Assembly (NCBI GenBank): GCA_017450605.1
Contig: JAFSTG010000091.1
Span: 1 to 40,397 of the forward strand
Length of the DNA stretch: 40,397 nucleotides
Reading direction: 5' to 3'
Origin: Paludibacteraceae bacterium
GTDB taxonomy: Bacteria; Bacteroidota; Bacteroidia; Bacteroidales; Paludibacteraceae
Below, one piece after another: positions 23,444 through 30,558 of the stretch; the stretch's first letter is position 1; each line of letters begins with the position of its first letter. The position numbers were made by a program, and so were the translations under genes. The notes below the pieces were generated by a model. That model saw nothing but the letters and a program-made list of their open reading frames with translations, searched no databases and was not told where the DNA came from.

Positions 23444-24799
23444 ATGGCACTATTTGACAATTTCATAAACCTCTTTCAGCGTGGCGACGGCATGAGTCGT
23501 GAGATGCGTCGCCACCTGCGTTCTATTGACAAAGACAAGGCACGCAAGATGCTCATCAACCTCAACCTGCAAACCGAACGCCTTACCCGTCAGGATATTG
23601 CGGCATGGCGTGCAGCATGGCAGCGTGCGCTTGATGTTGAGAATCCGAACCGTAACCGCCTCTACGACATCTATACGGATGTGTGCTGTGACCTGCACCT
23701 CACCGGCTGTATCGGTCAGCGCAAAGGCTTCGTCACCCGTAAGGGCTTCAAGCTGATGGATAAGGACGGCAATGTAGATGATGAAGCTACGGCACTGTTT
23801 GAGACAGAGTGGTTCGACGACTTCGTTTCGGAGGTGCTCGATACGCGCTTCTGGGGAGCGTCGCTCATTGAGTTCGGCGCACCGGTGAGCGTATTAGGTC
23901 AGATGCGCTTTTCGTCTGTCTCACTCGTACCGCGCCGCCATGTGCGTCCCGAATACGGCGTTATCGTCCGCGACCGGAACGACAGTCCCGACCATGGTAT
24001 ATCCTACCGCGAAGGCTCAATGGCTGACTGGTGTATTGAGGTTGGCAAACCTCGCGACCTCGGACTTCTGCTTAAATGCTGTCCGCAAGCCTTGCCAAAG
24101 AAAAACATGCTTGCCTTCTGGGACGGCTTCGGCGAGATATTCGGTATGCCTATCCGTATCGCTCGCACCACATCTGCTGATGAGAAAGAGCGAAGTAAGT
24201 TGGAGAATATGCTTGAAAAGATGGGTGCTGCCTTCTTTGGTGTGTTCCCCGAAGGCACGGAGATTGAAATCAAAGAGACAACACGAGGCGATGCCTACAA
24301 TGTCTATGACAAGCGTATCGAGCGTGCCAACTCTGAACTATCCAAGGGCACACTCAATCAGACTATGACCATCGACTCCGGCTCTTCGCTCTCGCAGTCT
24401 GAAGTACACCTCGAAGTCTTTGAAGATGTGGTTGAGCAAGACCGCAAGTTCCTGCGCAATGTGGTGAACAACCGCCTCATTCCGTTTATGCTCAAACACG
24501 GCTTCCCTTTGGAAGGGCTGACCTTCGAGTGGGACGATACCGTTGAATATACGCCGGAACAAATCCGCCAAGTGGAGCAGATGCTTATACAGGGCGGCTA
24601 CGATATTGCCCCTGACTATTTCAAAGCAAAATACGACATCGACATCATCGGCAAGCGCGAACCCCTGCCGGAACCTGACCAACCTACGCCGGATGATGAC
24701 AAGACCGGGAGTGATGACGAACTTACTCCGGACGATAAGAAGCAACTCCGCCGTTTGGCGAATATCATAACAGGGGGAGACGGCAGTTTTTTCGACTGA
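23444..24799 (+). CDS. Portal protein (Mu gp29-like, DUF935)
   Basis: The 451-residue protein has the DUF935 pattern: LTRQDIAAWRAAWQRALDVE, then DVCCDLHLTGCIGQRKGFVT, then AFWDGFGEIFGMPIRIARTT, then GSSLSQSEVHLEVFEDVVEQ, with an acidic tail from about 405. It forms the ring through which DNA passes. Its last sense codons are AGT TTT TTC GAC before TGA; T TTT TTC is a canonical -1 slip heptamer, six bases before a strong hairpin. Confidence 0.9.
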   Translation: MALFDNFINLFQRGDGMSREMRRHLRSIDKDKARKMLINLNLQTERLTRQDIAAWRAAWQRALDVENPNRNRLYDIYTDVCCDLHLTGCIGQRKGFVTRKGFKLMDKDGNVDDEATALFETEWFDDFVSEVLDTRFWGASLIEFGAPVSVLGQMRFSSVSLVPRRHVRPEYGVIVRDRNDSPDHGISYREGSMADWCIEVGKPRDLGLLLKCCPQALPKKNMLAFWDGFGEIFGMPIRIARTTSADEKERSKLENMLEKMGAAFFGVFPEGTEIEIKETTRGDAYNVYDKRIERANSELSKGTLNQTMTIDSGSSLSQSEVHLEVFEDVVEQDRKFLRNVVNNRLIPFMLKHGFPLEGLTFEWDDTVEYTPEQIRQVEQMLIQGGYDIAPDYFKAKYDIDIIGKREPLPEPDQPTPDDDKTGSDDELTPDDKKQLRRLANIITGGDGSFFD

Positions 24800-24829
24800 C
24801 GGCACACCATAGCGGTTGTGGCTGTGCCG
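24787..24829 (+). promoter_or_regulatory. Candidate -1 frameshift signal
   Basis: Slip site T TTT TTC at 24787-24793, six-base spacer (24794-24799), then the stem CGGCACA-CCA (24800-24809) with TGG-C-TGTGCCG (24819-24829). A second hairpin GCAGGCG/CGCCTGC follows at about 24844-24860. A -1 slip joins the portal frame to the head-protein frame. Confidence 0.6.
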
Positions 24830-25920
24830 AATGTACCGGGTACGCAGGCGGCTCGCCTGCGGTCATCAAGTTAAGACTGCCAAACGACATAAGTTCTATC
24901 ACCTCTGCCGACCTTTACGACCATTACGGCTCCGACTTTCGCGGTCGTGTCAATTCCGTATTCACAGAGGACACCGACACAGGGCTTTCTGACCGCCTGC
25001 GGGCTAATGTGTCGCGTTTTGCCGCCTACAAAGCGGAATATGTAAGCGCAGCACTCAATCGCGCCTTAAACGACCCCGCAACGCCCGAAGCAGACCGCCC
25101 GAAATTGGCTCGTGCCGTACTGCGGACTTTCAACCGCTATCAGGACGCAGAACGCTCCACCGCCACAGCCCGTGCGCGTACAGCCAAACAGTTCGAGGAG
25201 TTCCTCCAGCCGGATAATGTGCGCCTGTTCCCGAACCTCAAATGGTTGCCTTCACGCTCTGCCGATCCGCGTGTTTCCCATACTGCTTTCTACAACCATA
25301 TCTGGGCAAAGGACGACCCGTTCTGGAACACCAACGCTCCGGGCACGGAGTGGAACTGCAAATGCGACATAGAGGAAACGGACGAACCCGCAACCGACAA
25401 CGCCGCCGTTCCGCAACCCACCGTCCCCCTCGGACTCGAAGGCAACCCCGCACAAACCGGCGAAATCTTCACCGACAATGCTTCGTACATCAGAACGGCG
25501 AGTCTGGCAATGCGTGAAAAGGTGCAGAACCTCGCACGCAAGATGACAATAAAGGATGGGCAGCAGTTGTATAGCAAAAAGGCAACGCAGATTGATGAAC
25601 AGGGAAATCCTATTGAGATTGTTTTTAACTCAAAAGGAGTGTCGCACTTTGCTAATGATATGTTGTCAGACCGAAAGGTATGGCTGAAAAAGGAACTAAC
25701 AACGCGACTTGATGAGGTATTACAGGGTGCAAAGTTAGTGGGCTATGAACTCAACACCAAATTAGATAAGAAACCTACCCATAGATACTATCTCTACTAC
25801 GAAACCAAACTCGCGGATGGGACACCTTTGTATATTTCGGTGTATCAAAATATGGTGGACGGTGAGTATAAATTTTATGCGGTCAGCAAGACATTAAGAG
25901 AAACGGCTACTCGTGTATAG
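24796..25920 (+). CDS. MuF-like head protein with C-terminal nuclease-like domain
   Basis: The frame is open from 24739 to 25920 but has no ATG, GTG or TTG before 25009, which would cut off the N-terminus. It must begin at CTG 24796 (CTGA overlap with the portal stop), giving 374 residues, or be made as a portal fusion by frameshift. The start (TAHHSGCGCAEC) has three close Cys. The middle, with DDPFWNTNAPGTEWNCKCDI, is the minor head protein F (gp30) pattern. The last 100 residues (GVSHFANDMLSDRKVWLKKE, then THRYYLYYETKLADG) resemble the PBECR nuclease domains found on such proteins, possibly an injected toxin. Confidence 0.75.
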   Translation: MTAHHSGCGCAECTGYAGGSPAVIKLRLPNDISSITSADLYDHYGSDFRGRVNSVFTEDTDTGLSDRLRANVSRFAAYKAEYVSAALNRALNDPATPEADRPKLARAVLRTFNRYQDAERSTATARARTAKQFEEFLQPDNVRLFPNLKWLPSRSADPRVSHTAFYNHIWAKDDPFWNTNAPGTEWNCKCDIEETDEPATDNAAVPQPTVPLGLEGNPAQTGEIFTDNASYIRTASLAMREKVQNLARKMTIKDGQQLYSKKATQIDEQGNPIEIVFNSKGVSHFANDMLSDRKVWLKKELTTRLDEVLQGAKLVGYELNTKLDKKPTHRYYLYYETKLADGTPLYISVYQNMVDGEYKFYAVSKTLRETATRV

Positions 25921-25969
25921 CCGCCCACAAACTATTGGACGTGTGCACGAATAGCCATTTATTTGCCTG

Positions 25970-26000
25970 CAAAGATACAACAATAATTCTAATTCACAAA
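25970..26000 (-). promoter_or_regulatory. Perfect leftward promoter, antisense to the head gene
   Basis: On the minus strand TTTG (26000-25997) and TATCTTTG (25977-25970) are 19 bases apart, a full consensus. Transcription would start near 25963 and run antisense into the nuclease-like domain. No gene is evident on that strand. Confidence 0.55.
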
Positions 26001-26099
26001 ATAAATCTGAAAATTATGAGCAAAAAAAGCGAAAAAAGGCATCTGCACATCACAAAAGACGATGTACATTGCTACAAATTATTCGCCGTTGAAACTCTG

Positions 26100-26408
26100 T
26101 TAAAAGACGAGCGAAAGGACTACACCGAGTATTGTAACAATCGCCGCCGCAAGGGAATCCCAGAAAGCAACCTCTCTGATGACTGCCCTGCGCCGAAGCC
26201 TTCTGTAACCTCCTTCGTGGAGGTGAACCCTACCTTTTTCGGTTGCATACATGCCATATTTGTTTTGCTGAAGCATGCCGTCAGCAATAAGTCTGTTAAT
26301 TCCTTCATCGCAATCAGGTAACTGTTCCTGAATATCTTTATACCTCATGGGGGTCTTGACAAACACCCCTAAAAGCAAATCCAATGCCTCTGCTTCGATT
26401 TTATACAT
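26100..26408 (-). CDS. Winged-helix protein with C-terminal membrane helix, moron-like
   Basis: ATG at 26408 gives 102 residues. Residues 1-65 (MYKIEAEALDLLLGVFVKTP, RYKDIQEQLPDCDEGINRLI, QQNKYGMYATEKGRVHLHEG) look like a winged helix; the end (FWDSLAAAIVTILGVVLSLV) is a membrane helix. It is read against the late operon from its own promoter, so it is probably lysogenic cargo. DNA-binding domain plus membrane tail suggests a membrane-tethered regulator. A + strand frame across this region is judged a shadow. Confidence 0.65.
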   Translation of the reverse strand: MYKIEAEALDLLLGVFVKTPMRYKDIQEQLPDCDEGINRLIADGMLQQNKYGMYATEKGRVHLHEGGYRRLRRRAVIREVAFWDSLAAAIVTILGVVLSLVF

Positions 26409-26434
26409 AATGATAACCATTTTATTTCAGCCCA

Positions 26435-26442
26435 CAAAATTA
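26435..26442 (-). promoter_or_regulatory. -7 box of the winged-helix gene
   Basis: Minus-strand TAATTTTG fits TAnnTTTG, about 27 bases before the ATG at 26408. No clear TTTG box lies 19 bases further up, so the promoter may be weak or regulated. Confidence 0.45.
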
Positions 26443-26450
26443 CTAAAAAT

Positions 26451-26918
26451 ATGACTATTCAGGAAATGAAAGACAAAATGGCACAGACCAAAATCGACAT
26501 TGAGCGTGCCATCAACGATGACCTGCCAAAGAAAGTCGGCAACCGTGTTGTGCGTATGACCAAAGAGAATTTCCAAGACGAGGGCTATTTCGGCAGGCGT
26601 TGGAAAGAGGTCAAACGCCGTCAGCCGCAACGCAAAGGTCACGGCAAACGCTACCATGGTTCTGATACGCGCCGCAAGATATTGACCGGGCGCACCGGCG
26701 ACTTGGGACGCAGCATCGAAGCCAAGCCGGAAAAAGCGAGCATTACCATATATAGCGACCTGCCATACAGCGCAGCGCATAACGAAGGTACTGCCACAGC
26801 CGGACGCGGACACCGCACCCGAATTCCGAAACGACAATTCTTGGGCGACCACCCCAAGGTGCAACAAGCCGCCAAAGAAATCATAGAAAAAGAAATCAGT
26901 AAAATCCTAAACAACTGA
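26451..26918 (+). CDS. Virion morphogenesis protein (Mu gpG-like)
   Basis: The 155-residue protein has RMTKENFQDEGYFGRRWKEV near 36-55, ILTGRTGDLGRSIEAKPEKA near 76-95 and YSAAHNEGTATAGRGHRTRI near 106-125, ending with IPKRQFLGDHPKV. These are the marks of phage virion morphogenesis proteins (gpG of Mu, tail completion S type). It works in head-tail joining. It resumes the late operon after the opposing cargo gene. Confidence 0.8.
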   Translation: MTIQEMKDKMAQTKIDIERAINDDLPKKVGNRVVRMTKENFQDEGYFGRRWKEVKRRQPQRKGHGKRYHGSDTRRKILTGRTGDLGRSIEAKPEKASITIYSDLPYSAAHNEGTATAGRGHRTRIPKRQFLGDHPKVQQAAKEIIEKEISKILNN

Positions 26919-27442
26919 GAGCCGTTATCTACAATGTAATAAAGGAGGCGTTACAGAGTCTTCAGCAGGACGGTGAAGCCGTCATCAAGCATATCGACCT
27001 ATTCAACCGGCAAGTGGAGTATGCCGAAGAGGAACAGCCTTTTCTCACACCGGCGATCTTCATTGAGTTCGCCGCTATCGATTGGAACAAACAACTGCAC
27101 GGCGTGCGCGATGCCATTGTTACCGTCCGGCTGCATGTCGTAACCGACACCCGCGTCGGCAAATGGCAGGATGTCGTACCGCGTCTGTGCCTGTGCGATG
27201 ACATCAACCGCTGTCTGCACGGTCTGCATGCCGTCATTCAGGGCGTGGGAGTGGAAACCATAGAAGGCAATTTCAGCGTATCGAGCAACACCGAAACGCG
27301 CCAACTCGATCGACCTTGCAGCGTGATGAACGACCTAACGCTCCTCCGTTCTACCACTGACCACGACTTCGGCGAACTGGCAGACAACATTGAGGAGTAC
27401 CAATGCTTCGTTACCGATGCCTCTGCTTACTGCCGTTTCTGA
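26915..27442 (+). CDS. Tail completion-like protein (Mu gp37 position), CTG start
   Basis: The frame opens after a stop near 26899 and has no ATG, GTG or TTG until 27014. CTG at 26915 overlaps the TGA of the previous gene (CTGA) and gives the natural-looking N-terminus (M)RAVIYNVIKEALQSLQQDG. The 175-residue product has FLTPAIFIEFAAIDWNKQLH and RVGKWQDVVPRLCLCDDINR. Its place after gpG suggests a head-tail or tail-terminator role. It is the last gene of the rightward operon, followed by a terminator. Confidence 0.65.
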   Translation: MRAVIYNVIKEALQSLQQDGEAVIKHIDLFNRQVEYAEEEQPFLTPAIFIEFAAIDWNKQLHGVRDAIVTVRLHVVTDTRVGKWQDVVPRLCLCDDINRCLHGLHAVIQGVGVETIEGNFSVSSNTETRQLDRPCSVMNDLTLLRSTTDHDFGELADNIEEYQCFVTDASAYCRF

Positions 27443-27446
27443 AAGC

Positions 27447-27466
27447 ATCAGCCAAGATTGGCTGAT
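27447..27466. repeat. Phage palindrome 8
   Basis: ATCAGCCAAGATTGGCTGAT, identical to palindrome 1, five bases after the stop of the last late gene and just before the terminator. Confidence 0.85.
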
Positions 27467-27473
27467 ACAATAC

Positions 27474-27513
27474 AAATAAAGCCCCACAGATGCGTTCTGT
27501 GGGGCTTTATTGT
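27474..27513. terminator. Strong bidirectional terminator between late and early operons
   Basis: AATAAAGCCCCACAGA pairs with TCTGTGGGGCTTTATT around five bases, a 16-bp stem flanked by A and T runs that can work in both directions. It separates the convergent rightward late and leftward early operons. Confidence 0.9.
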
Positions 27514-27564
27514 TGACGGTGGGTATTTCTTAGCCTGTTGAGAATTAAAGCCGTCTGTGGCGGT

Positions 27565-27810
27565 TTATTCGCCAAAATCAAGTGTCGGGTTCTGTCGTTT
27601 CTCTTCCGCCTCTTTTCGGTCAAGTTCGCGCAACTGACGCTCGTATGGCACCGTCAGATACTCATAGAAAGTACTCCGGGATATATGAAACTGGTCACGA
27701 ATATAGTTGTCGTAAATAAACTCGTTATTCACGCCACGCTTCGCTTCCCGAAGATATATCTCGCATACAGCCTTTATGCGGTTCAATAAGTATCTACGTG
27801 TATATGCCAT
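27565..27810 (-). CDS. Small helix-turn-helix-like protein, possible late activator
   Basis: ATG at 27810 gives 81 residues, MAYTRRYLLNRIKAVCEIYL with a later FIYDNYIRDQFHISRSTFYE, which looks like a helix-turn-helix, and a basic-acidic tail. It is the last gene of the leftward early/middle operon, the slot Mu uses for its late activator C. The tandem dyad between the late promoters needs a dimeric DNA-binding protein. The link is inference from position and fold only. Confidence 0.6.
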   Translation of the reverse strand: MAYTRRYLLNRIKAVCEIYLREAKRGVNNEFIYDNYIRDQFHISRSTFYEYLTVPYERQLRELDRKEAEEKRQNPTLDFGE

Positions 27811-27829
27811 ATCTGTCGTTGCAATTAGT

Positions 27830-28198
27830 TTACGGAAATTCCGGATAAATAGGTTTGCCGAAGAAGTGGTAGTGCACGCGCTCCCAATCAATGCCGTTGC
27901 TCCACAGCAGGCAGCGGTCGTCTATATACACATCGGCGTACACCTTGCGACTATTGCCGCCGTATTGCTCGATATTCTCGCGCAGGTTATCGTTCACTTG
28001 GTCAAACGGTATGCTGTGCCACAGCAGGAAATTCACAGCCTCCACAAGCAAATCGCCCGTGCGACATGTCCAGAGGATTATCTTATGCCCATCTTCATGC
28101 AGCCGTTGCAGGGTGTCTTTTGCGCCACTCTGCAACTCCCCGATTTGCGGATATTTATTCTCCACTATCGTACCGTCAAAATCTACTGCTATCGTCAT
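27830..28198 (-). CDS. HAD-like phosphatase
   Basis: The 122-residue protein starts MTIAVDFDGTIVENKYPQIG with the HAD motif Asp6-x-Asp8-Gly-Thr, has KIILWTCRTGDLL as motif II, and ends near VYADVYIDDRCL, the acidic motif. Similar short HAD proteins of Bacteroides (BT0820-like) lack a cap domain and have unknown substrates. A nucleotide phosphatase role would fit the pyrimidine enzyme at the right end, but nothing in the sequence proves it. Confidence 0.75.
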   Translation of the reverse strand: MTIAVDFDGTIVENKYPQIGELQSGAKDTLQRLHEDGHKIILWTCRTGDLLVEAVNFLLWHSIPFDQVNDNLRENIEQYGGNSRKVYADVYIDDRCLLWSNGIDWERVHYHFFGKPIYPEFP

Positions 28199-28199
28199 C

Positions 28200-28370
28200 T
28201 CAATAAGGCTCTATTGTTACCGTTCCTTTCGTTGTCTTTTTCACTCTGCCGCTACCGCTGCACACCGGGCAGACAGGTGTGATGCCGTCCTCGTCAGGAG
28301 GCAAATAACCTACGCCGTGGCAATCACGGCATAGGTCGATGCGGTTGTATTCAAATTGTCTGACTTTCAT
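28200..28370 (-). CDS. Small DnaJ-type zinc-ribbon protein
   Basis: ATG at 28370 gives 56 residues with CRDCHGVGYL and CPVCSGSGRV, two CxxCxGxG units as in the DnaJ zinc domain. They would bind one zinc ion. Two bases separate it from the HAD-like gene. Such small proteins are common in Bacteroidales prophages; the role is unknown. Confidence 0.65.
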   Translation of the reverse strand: MKVRQFEYNRIDLCRDCHGVGYLPPDEDGITPVCPVCSGSGRVKKTTKGTVTIEPY

Positions 28371-28527
28371 TGTCTCTTCGTTGTTTGGCAAGCCTGATAC
28401 GCGCCGGTATCACGGCTTGATATTGACATCTGTCGCAGCATTTGCCGCTCGCCATAACCGGTATGGGGTCGTGTCCGTGACCGTCAATGGTCTTGTGGCA
28501 AATGCAGCACCTCAAATTCTTACTCAT
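28351..28527 (-). CDS. Small zinc-finger protein
   Basis: ATG at 28527 gives 58 residues: MSKNLRCCICHKTIDGHGHD, then GKCCDRCQYQAVIPARI and a charged tail. Cys pairs CxxC and CxxC at 8-11 and 31-34 should bind zinc. It overlaps both neighbours by a few bases. The VIPARI ending is seen in many phage-borne finger proteins of no known function. Confidence 0.65.
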   Translation of the reverse strand: MSKNLRCCICHKTIDGHGHDPIPVMASGKCCDRCQYQAVIPARIRLAKQRRDNESQTI

Positions 28528-28792
28528 GGTCGCTGTTGTTTTCTGCCTCGTTCTGCGCACGCAGGTCGGCGTGTAGTCTGATGAGCGGTGCCAGTTCGTC
28601 ATTCATACGGATATGCAACTGCTCAATGTCCCCCTGCAGAAGGCTGTTTTCACTCTTGAGGTCGAACACCTGTTTTTCAAGTTCCAACCTGCGCACTTTG
28701 TTCTGGCGGATAACCTGCAACTTCTCCGCTACCAATGCCGAATAACGGCTTCTTGTCTCGCTGATTTGGACTTCCAACTGATACTGTGTCAT
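28520..28792 (-). CDS. Coiled-coil protein
   Basis: The 90-residue protein is almost wholly helical with heptads: SRYSALVAEKLQVIRQNKVR, then LELEKQVFDLKSENSLLQGD. No other domain is seen. It follows Gam directly and could help it or another early protein to dimerise. Function unknown. Confidence 0.65.
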   Translation of the reverse strand: MTQYQLEVQISETRSRYSALVAEKLQVIRQNKVRRLELEKQVFDLKSENSLLQGDIEQLHIRMNDELAPLIRLHADLRAQNEAENNSDHE

Positions 28793-28794
28793 AA

Positions 28795-29310
28795 CTATGC
28801 ATCCTCCTTTTTAGGTTCTACATAGAAAGTCTCGTCCTGCGCAACCGTGATGCCGCATTTCGACATCTTGTCGAACATGCCGTCCTCGTCCCTGTCGGCA
28901 AGCAGTTTGTCCTTTGCCACCTCTTCGCTCGTGCGTACATAACCGGGCAAAAACTCGCGCACCATCTGAAGCACGCTCGCCCATGTGAAGCCTTTCAGCG
29001 TCTTGAGTTTCGGAGTACCGGTGCGGAACCCGATAGTGCCGTGTGCCATGTCAAGACTCTTCTTCTTGGCGAACAACTCCGCCTGATTCTCTACCGCAAA
29101 CGCCTGAAGCACATCAAACGCCTGCTCGCGCTCTGCGTCCAACTGCGACAAACGGTCTGCCTGTTTCTCGCGGATACGGGCGCACTGCAACTCTATCTCC
29201 GCATTGATTTTTTGGATTTGCGCGTCCGCCTTCGCATAACTTGCGAACGCCTCGTTAGCCTGTTCCTGACTAATGCCCTGTATCAGGGTCTTCTTCTGTC
29301 TTGTTGCCAT
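28795..29310 (-). CDS. gam: Gam-like host-nuclease inhibitor
   Basis: The 171-residue protein has the Mu Gam pattern: a long helix (QIQKINAEIELQCARIREKQ), then LAKKKSLDM-type ELFAKKKSLDMAHGTIGFRT, then the small core LKTLKGFTWASVLQMVREFL and the C-terminal KCGITVAQDETFYVEPK. Gam binds DNA ends as a Ku-like dimer and blocks RecBCD-type exonuclease. Its early place matches Mu. Confidence 0.85.
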   Translation of the reverse strand: MATRQKKTLIQGISQEQANEAFASYAKADAQIQKINAEIELQCARIREKQADRLSQLDAEREQAFDVLQAFAVENQAELFAKKKSLDMAHGTIGFRTGTPKLKTLKGFTWASVLQMVREFLPGYVRTSEEVAKDKLLADRDEDGMFDKMSKCGITVAQDETFYVEPKKEDA

Positions 29311-29369
29311 AATCTTAAATGGTGTTTAATGGGTTATTAAATGTTGTTTATTTGGTGTTTTATGAATGT

Positions 29370-29389
29370 ATCAGCCAATCTTGGCTGAT
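29370..29389. repeat. Phage palindrome 9
   Basis: ATCAGCCAATCTTGGCTGAT. On the minus strand it encodes the last residues SAKIG and includes the TGA stop of the gp16-like gene. Confidence 0.85.
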
Positions 29390-29856
29390 GTATCTATATC
29401 CTCCTGTTCCGCCACTTCTGCCGCCGATTCCATAGCCTTGCGCTGACGGTTGAACTCGTAGGTTATCCCACGAAGCGTCGATAGCGGTATATCATAGAAA
29501 CGCTCCGTCTTAGCAGCGCGGCAGATAGTGTTCTGTATCTTATGCCACTCCATCAGTCCCCAGCCGTCTTGCTTGATATATCCCTTGCGAGCAAGATACT
29601 TACCTGTCGCCACCTTGCAACGCTGACGCTCCTTGTCTATCTCCGACCGAGGTTGCTGTTGCTTCTCATGCTCAAGTCCGCGCTTGCGGCACTCCGCATG
29701 AAGCCACTCATTAACCTCCGACAACTCTGCCACCGACAAGTCCTTGCTGCTCTCCACACCGTAGGCACTCAGTATGCCTTCCTTGCCGTTATCGTTCACA
29801 CCAAGCCGGTTAAGCAAAATGTGAAACTCACGTATCAATTCCTTCTGTCTATCCAT
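29371..29856 (-). CDS. Mu gp16-like protein (DUF1018)
   Basis: The 161-residue protein starts MDRQKELIREFHILLNRLGV and has VATGKYLARKGYIKQDGWGL near 85-105, the pattern of DUF1018 (Mu gp16). The role of these early proteins is unknown; a regulatory role has been proposed. The C-terminal SAKIG comes from palindrome 9, suggesting that the palindrome was added to the gene end. Confidence 0.75.
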   Translation of the reverse strand: MDRQKELIREFHILLNRLGVNDNGKEGILSAYGVESSKDLSVAELSEVNEWLHAECRKRGLEHEKQQQPRSEIDKERQRCKVATGKYLARKGYIKQDGWGLMEWHKIQNTICRAAKTERFYDIPLSTLRGITYEFNRQRKAMESAAEVAEQEDIDTSAKIG

Positions 29857-29905
29857 AGCCTTTTGTCTTTTGTCTTTGTTCTTTGCTCCTTCAGCGCAGC
29901 GGTCT

Positions 29906-30523
29906 TTATTCCACTATCCCGTAATACGCCTCCGCTCTCTCCTTCCATACATCGATATACGCTCCGCCACCGTACCTGCTCGTAGGAAACGCCCTAAAGC
30001 CCTCCACACGGAATATCACATTAGCATCGCGCCATATACGCTTTGCCACCTGACCTTCAGGCTGGTTGCCGTTCACATGGCTTATGTACACAAACAGCTT
30101 CTGCGGATAGCGTGCTTTCAGTTCCTTGTACTCCGAAAATTTCATATCAAGGAACTGCACCGAGTCAATAAACACCACATCCGGCGACTTATGTTTGTCA
30201 AGCCTATCCTTCAGTTCCTCTATGTCCTCCTTGTCAAGCAGTGTAAACCGAGTGCTCACATCAAGCATCTTATGCCGCTCCACCTGCATCTGCATCGTCA
30301 GACTTTTGCCCTCTTCCACGCTGTCGTATGCCACGCGGCGGAACTCCGTCAAGTATTTGGCAAGCATAAACGCAAAACTCGTCTTGCCGTTTTTAGGCGC
30401 ACCGTATATCACCCATGAGCCGGTCAGTTCAGGATTTCCAACCGCTTGCAACCACTGCCCCGAAAAGGGTAGCCTGTTGAACTTAGCGGTCAATATGTTA
30501 TTTACACTCAATGCGCGTTTCAT
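29906..30523 (-). CDS. RecA/DnaB-like P-loop ATPase
   Basis: The 205-residue protein has a Walker A GAPKNGKTS at 41-49 and a Walker B-like VVFIDSVQFLD near 116-126, then FVYISHVNGNQPEG, typical of RecA-fold ATPases. It follows MuB in the early operon. Bacteroidales Mu-like phages often have this second ATPase; it may help replication by transposition. Function beyond ATP binding is not evident. Confidence 0.75.
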   Translation of the reverse strand: MKRALSVNNILTAKFNRLPFSGQWLQAVGNPELTGSWVIYGAPKNGKTSFAFMLAKYLTEFRRVAYDSVEEGKSLTMQMQVERHKMLDVSTRFTLLDKEDIEELKDRLDKHKSPDVVFIDSVQFLDMKFSEYKELKARYPQKLFVYISHVNGNQPEGQVAKRIWRDANVIFRVEGFRAFPTSRYGGGAYIDVWKERAEAYYGIVE

Positions 30524-30536
30524 AATCCATAAAATG

Positions 30537-30558
30537 CATCAGCCAAGTTTGGCTGATG
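30537..30558. repeat. Phage palindrome 10
   Basis: A 22-base member with core GCCAAGTTTGGC and arms CATCA/TGATG. On the minus strand it supplies the SAKLG end and stop codon of the MuB-like gene, as palindrome 9 does for its gene. Confidence 0.85.

Noticed and set aside
26016-26321. Rightward gene starting MSKKSEKRHLHITKDD
   Set aside because: Its first 28 codons look protein-like, but the rest is the complement of the winged-helix gene, which has a clear domain, membrane helix and promoter. Kept out, with some doubt about the short first part.
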